Assembly (NCBI RefSeq): GCF_013402815.2
Contig: NZ_CP058601.1
Coordinates: forward strand, 2,666,001-2,730,000
Origin: Natrinema halophilum
GTDB taxonomy: Archaea; Halobacteriota; Halobacteria; Halobacteriales; Natrialbaceae
Direction: 5' to 3'
DNA: 64,000 nucleotides
Both the position numbers and the translations under genes were made by a program. Numbering within the stretch: position 1 is the first letter of the stretch; each line of letters begins with the position of its first letter. The notes under the pieces are model-generated. The model was given only the letters and a program-made list of their open reading frames with translations. It made no database searches and had not been told where the DNA came from. Shown here in pieces: positions 62,345 through 64,000 of this stretch.

Positions 62345-63615
62345 GTGTCTCAACCGGGAGCGACCAATCGACTGTCGAACGTGCGAGCGTTCTTGTCGGA
62401 CGGCCGCGGCGCGATCCTCTCCGCCGTCGCAGCCGGCTGGTTTCTGTCGATCGGCATTCGGCTCGCGTATCCGGTGCTCCTGCCGTACCTCCGGAGCTCG
62501 TACGGCCTCGACCTGACGACCACCGGACTTCTATTGACCGTCCTCTGGCTCTGTTACGCGCTGGGTCAATTACCCGGCGGGCTGCTTGCCGACCGGTTCG
62601 GCGAAGGGAACGTCTTGGTCGCGAGCACCGCGATTTCAGCGATAACGCTCGGCCTCGTTGCCATCGCCGGCTCAGCGTCGGTAGTGTATCTGGCGACCGC
62701 GGCCTTTGGGTTCGGAACGGCGCTGTACGGCGTCGCCCGGTTCACGACACTATCCAACATCTTCCCCGACAACGACGGCACAGCGATCGGTGTGACGATG
62801 GCTGCGGGCCAGGCCGGTAACACGCTCTTGCCGCTTGCCGCAGGCGGAATCGCGTCCGCGTTTGCCTGGCAGTACGGGTTCGGCCTCGTCGTACCGGCAT
62901 TCGCCACCGTGGCAATCGGCCTCCGACTTGCCGTTCCCGCACGCGCCTCGAGTACGACCAGTGCCGTCGACAGCGTCTCCCTCGAGACGGTCCGATACGT
63001 CGTCTCCGAACTGCGCCGACCGGACATCGTCACCGTGGCGGCGATCCAGATCCTTACGTACTGCGTCTGGCAGGCGTTTACGGGCTTCTATCCGACGTAC
63101 TCATCCAGATCAAAGGATTCTCACAGGCCGTCGCAACCGGCCTCTATAGCGCGTTTTTTGCGCTGAGGATCGTCGTCCAGCCGTTGACCGGCAGGTTGTA
63201 CGACCGATACGGGATCCGGAAATCGCTGCCACCCATCCTCGGCGTCGTCGTTCTTTCGCTCGTCGCGCTCCCGTTTCTCGAGGGGTTCTGGCCTATCGTC
63301 GCCGGCACCGTATTCTTGAGTAGCATCCTCGGCTACGGCACGATCACGCTGCCGTACATGACTTCGGCGTTCCCGTCGGACATGCAGGGGACGGGACTGG
63401 GGTTCCTGCGGACCGTCTACATGACCATCGGCGCGATGAGCCCGGTTCTGTTCGGGGCGCTCGCCGATGGGGGCTACTTCGACGAGGCGTATGTCATGCT
63501 GGCCGGATTCGTCGCCGTGCCGGTGGTGTTGACGTGGTGGTTGCCCGAGCTCTCAGAGGAATCGGTGGCTACCGAAGCTGCGATGGAGCACGCCAGTTTC
63601 TCGAGATGGTCATGA
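62345..63615 (+). CDS. Major facilitator superfamily transporter, with a one-base frameshift
   Basis: A 12-helix MFS transporter read from a GTG at 62345. The first frame (FLSIGIRLAYPVLLPYLRSS, LCYALGQLPGGLLADRFGEG, the helix 2-3 loop) runs to QAFTGFYPTY at about 63100 and then loses sense. Inserting one base between 63100 and 63101 continues LIQIKGFSQAVATGLYSAFF, ALRIVVQPLTGRLYDRYGIR and the remaining helices to a stop at 63615, for about 423 residues. So a base is missing, or the gene is recently inactivated. The substrate is unknown. It converges on the edge-cut PH-domain gene, overlapping its end by 6 nt. Confidence 0.85.
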
Positions 63616-64000
63616 TGGACACGCTGGTTCTTCAGGAAGATTCTCATCGAGAAGCCGTCGTTGAACCGTAGTTCCAACCGATTCGTTGACATCGGAGAGT
63701 CGAATTCCAGGAAGAAACGGTAATGAAGCGATATCAAGGCGTACTGAGATGAGCCCGACCCGCCGTTGAAACGGTGATTGAGAGATCGTCATATCCTGGA
63801 TATTGTCGTATGGGACGACGTAGGTCCGTTGTGTCCAAAAGCCATAGCGGACAACGATACAGTCATCCGCCAGCTCATAGCCACGGTGAGTCCACGAAAC
63901 ATGTGCTGCAAGTGGTGTGATGACGAGAATACCGCCAAACATCCCGAGTGGGATTAAGTCGAGCGCTGGAATGAATTGTCGTAGTACGACAGTGCCACCG
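63610..64000 (-). CDS. PH-domain (YdbS/YdbT-like) membrane protein, cut by window edge
   Basis: The frame is open to the right edge, so the N-terminus is missing; about 129 residues are visible. A hydrophobic segment (FIPALDLIPLGMFGGILVIT) is followed by a bacterial-type PH domain (bPH_2): RGYELADDCIVVRYGFWTQR, TYVVPYDNIQDMTISQSPFQ, RRVGLISVRLDI and a C-terminal charged tail. Such membrane-flanked domains are found in the YdbS/YdbT proteins of unknown function. The ATG at 63942 is only an internal methionine. Confidence 0.75.
   Translation of the reverse strand, partial: GGTVVLRQFIPALDLIPLGMFGGILVITPLAAHVSWTHRGYELADDCIVVRYGFWTQRTYVVPYDNIQDMTISQSPFQRRVGLISVRLDIASLPFLPGIRLSDVNESVGTTVQRRLLDENLPEEPACPS

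Overview
The window comes from a haloarchaeon (class Halobacteria). Coding regions are GC-rich and proteins are strongly acidic. Leader peptides carry twin-arginine signals, and many promoters are AT-rich box A elements about 25-35 nt upstream of the start, as in leaderless haloarchaeal transcripts. Archaeal PolD large subunit, archaeal-type glycyl-tRNA synthetase, archaeal RecJ-like DHH protein and haloarchaea-only small proteins are present. The gene set would fit Natrialbales, but the sequence does not prove the genus. I see no rRNA, tRNA or CRISPR array.

Layout. 0-5 kb: an edge-cut exported beta-propeller protein, small haloarchaeal proteins, a PHP phosphoesterase, a ferredoxin, a small membrane-protein gene split by a 110-bp inverted-repeat element, a TrmB-like regulator and a decayed TnpB transposase end. 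5-20 kb: an aldehyde dehydrogenase behind a 23-bp tandem repeat, then tetrapyrrole genes (hemB, hemL, hemC, cobA, hemD). These are interleaved with an Amt-PII fusion ammonium transporter, a Tat-exported protein, a quinol-type nitric oxide reductase and a truncated hemoglobin. 20-24 kb: a CapA-like lipoprotein and a YndJ/DUF4166-like/epimerase group. 24-27 kb: an AT-richer accessory island with a Tat-exported cysteine-containing peptide precursor, three tandem paralogous two-helix membrane proteins, and two small divergent genes sharing an operator-like repeat. 27-33 kb: RecJ-like DHH protein, PHP protein, NifU-like protein, PanE and others. 33-39.8 kb: an assimilatory nitrate cluster (nitrite reductase, small protein, nitrate reductase, transporter, MobA) flanked by two paralogous zinc-ribbon proteins. 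40-50 kb: hydrolase, a broken YihY-like fragment, a six-PAS histidine kinase, PolD large subunit and a DUF296 protein. 50-56 kb: a complete peptide/nickel-type ABC transporter operon. 56-64 kb: an HxlR regulator divergent from a MerB-like protein, CBS protein, glycyl-tRNA synthetase, dolichol-kinase-like protein, an MFS transporter and an edge-cut PH-domain protein.

The genes connect. HemB/HemL/HemC/HemD build uroporphyrinogen III. CobA diverts it to precorrin-2, the precursor of siroheme, which the nitrite reductase needs and from which archaea also make heme. Heme is needed by the nitric oxide reductase and the hemoglobin. The ammonium transporter and nitrate cluster are the nitrogen-acquisition side.

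The most interesting locus is 24.19-25.93 kb: a candidate archaeocin (secreted toxin peptide) followed by three immunity-like membrane proteins. Each extra immunity copy is preceded by a relic of the last codons of the secreted-peptide gene, so the ancestral unit was probably a two-gene toxin/immunity cassette. Four otherwise intact genes (hemL, mobA, an MFS transporter and a small island gene) each carry one single-base frameshift, which suggests sequence error at least in part.
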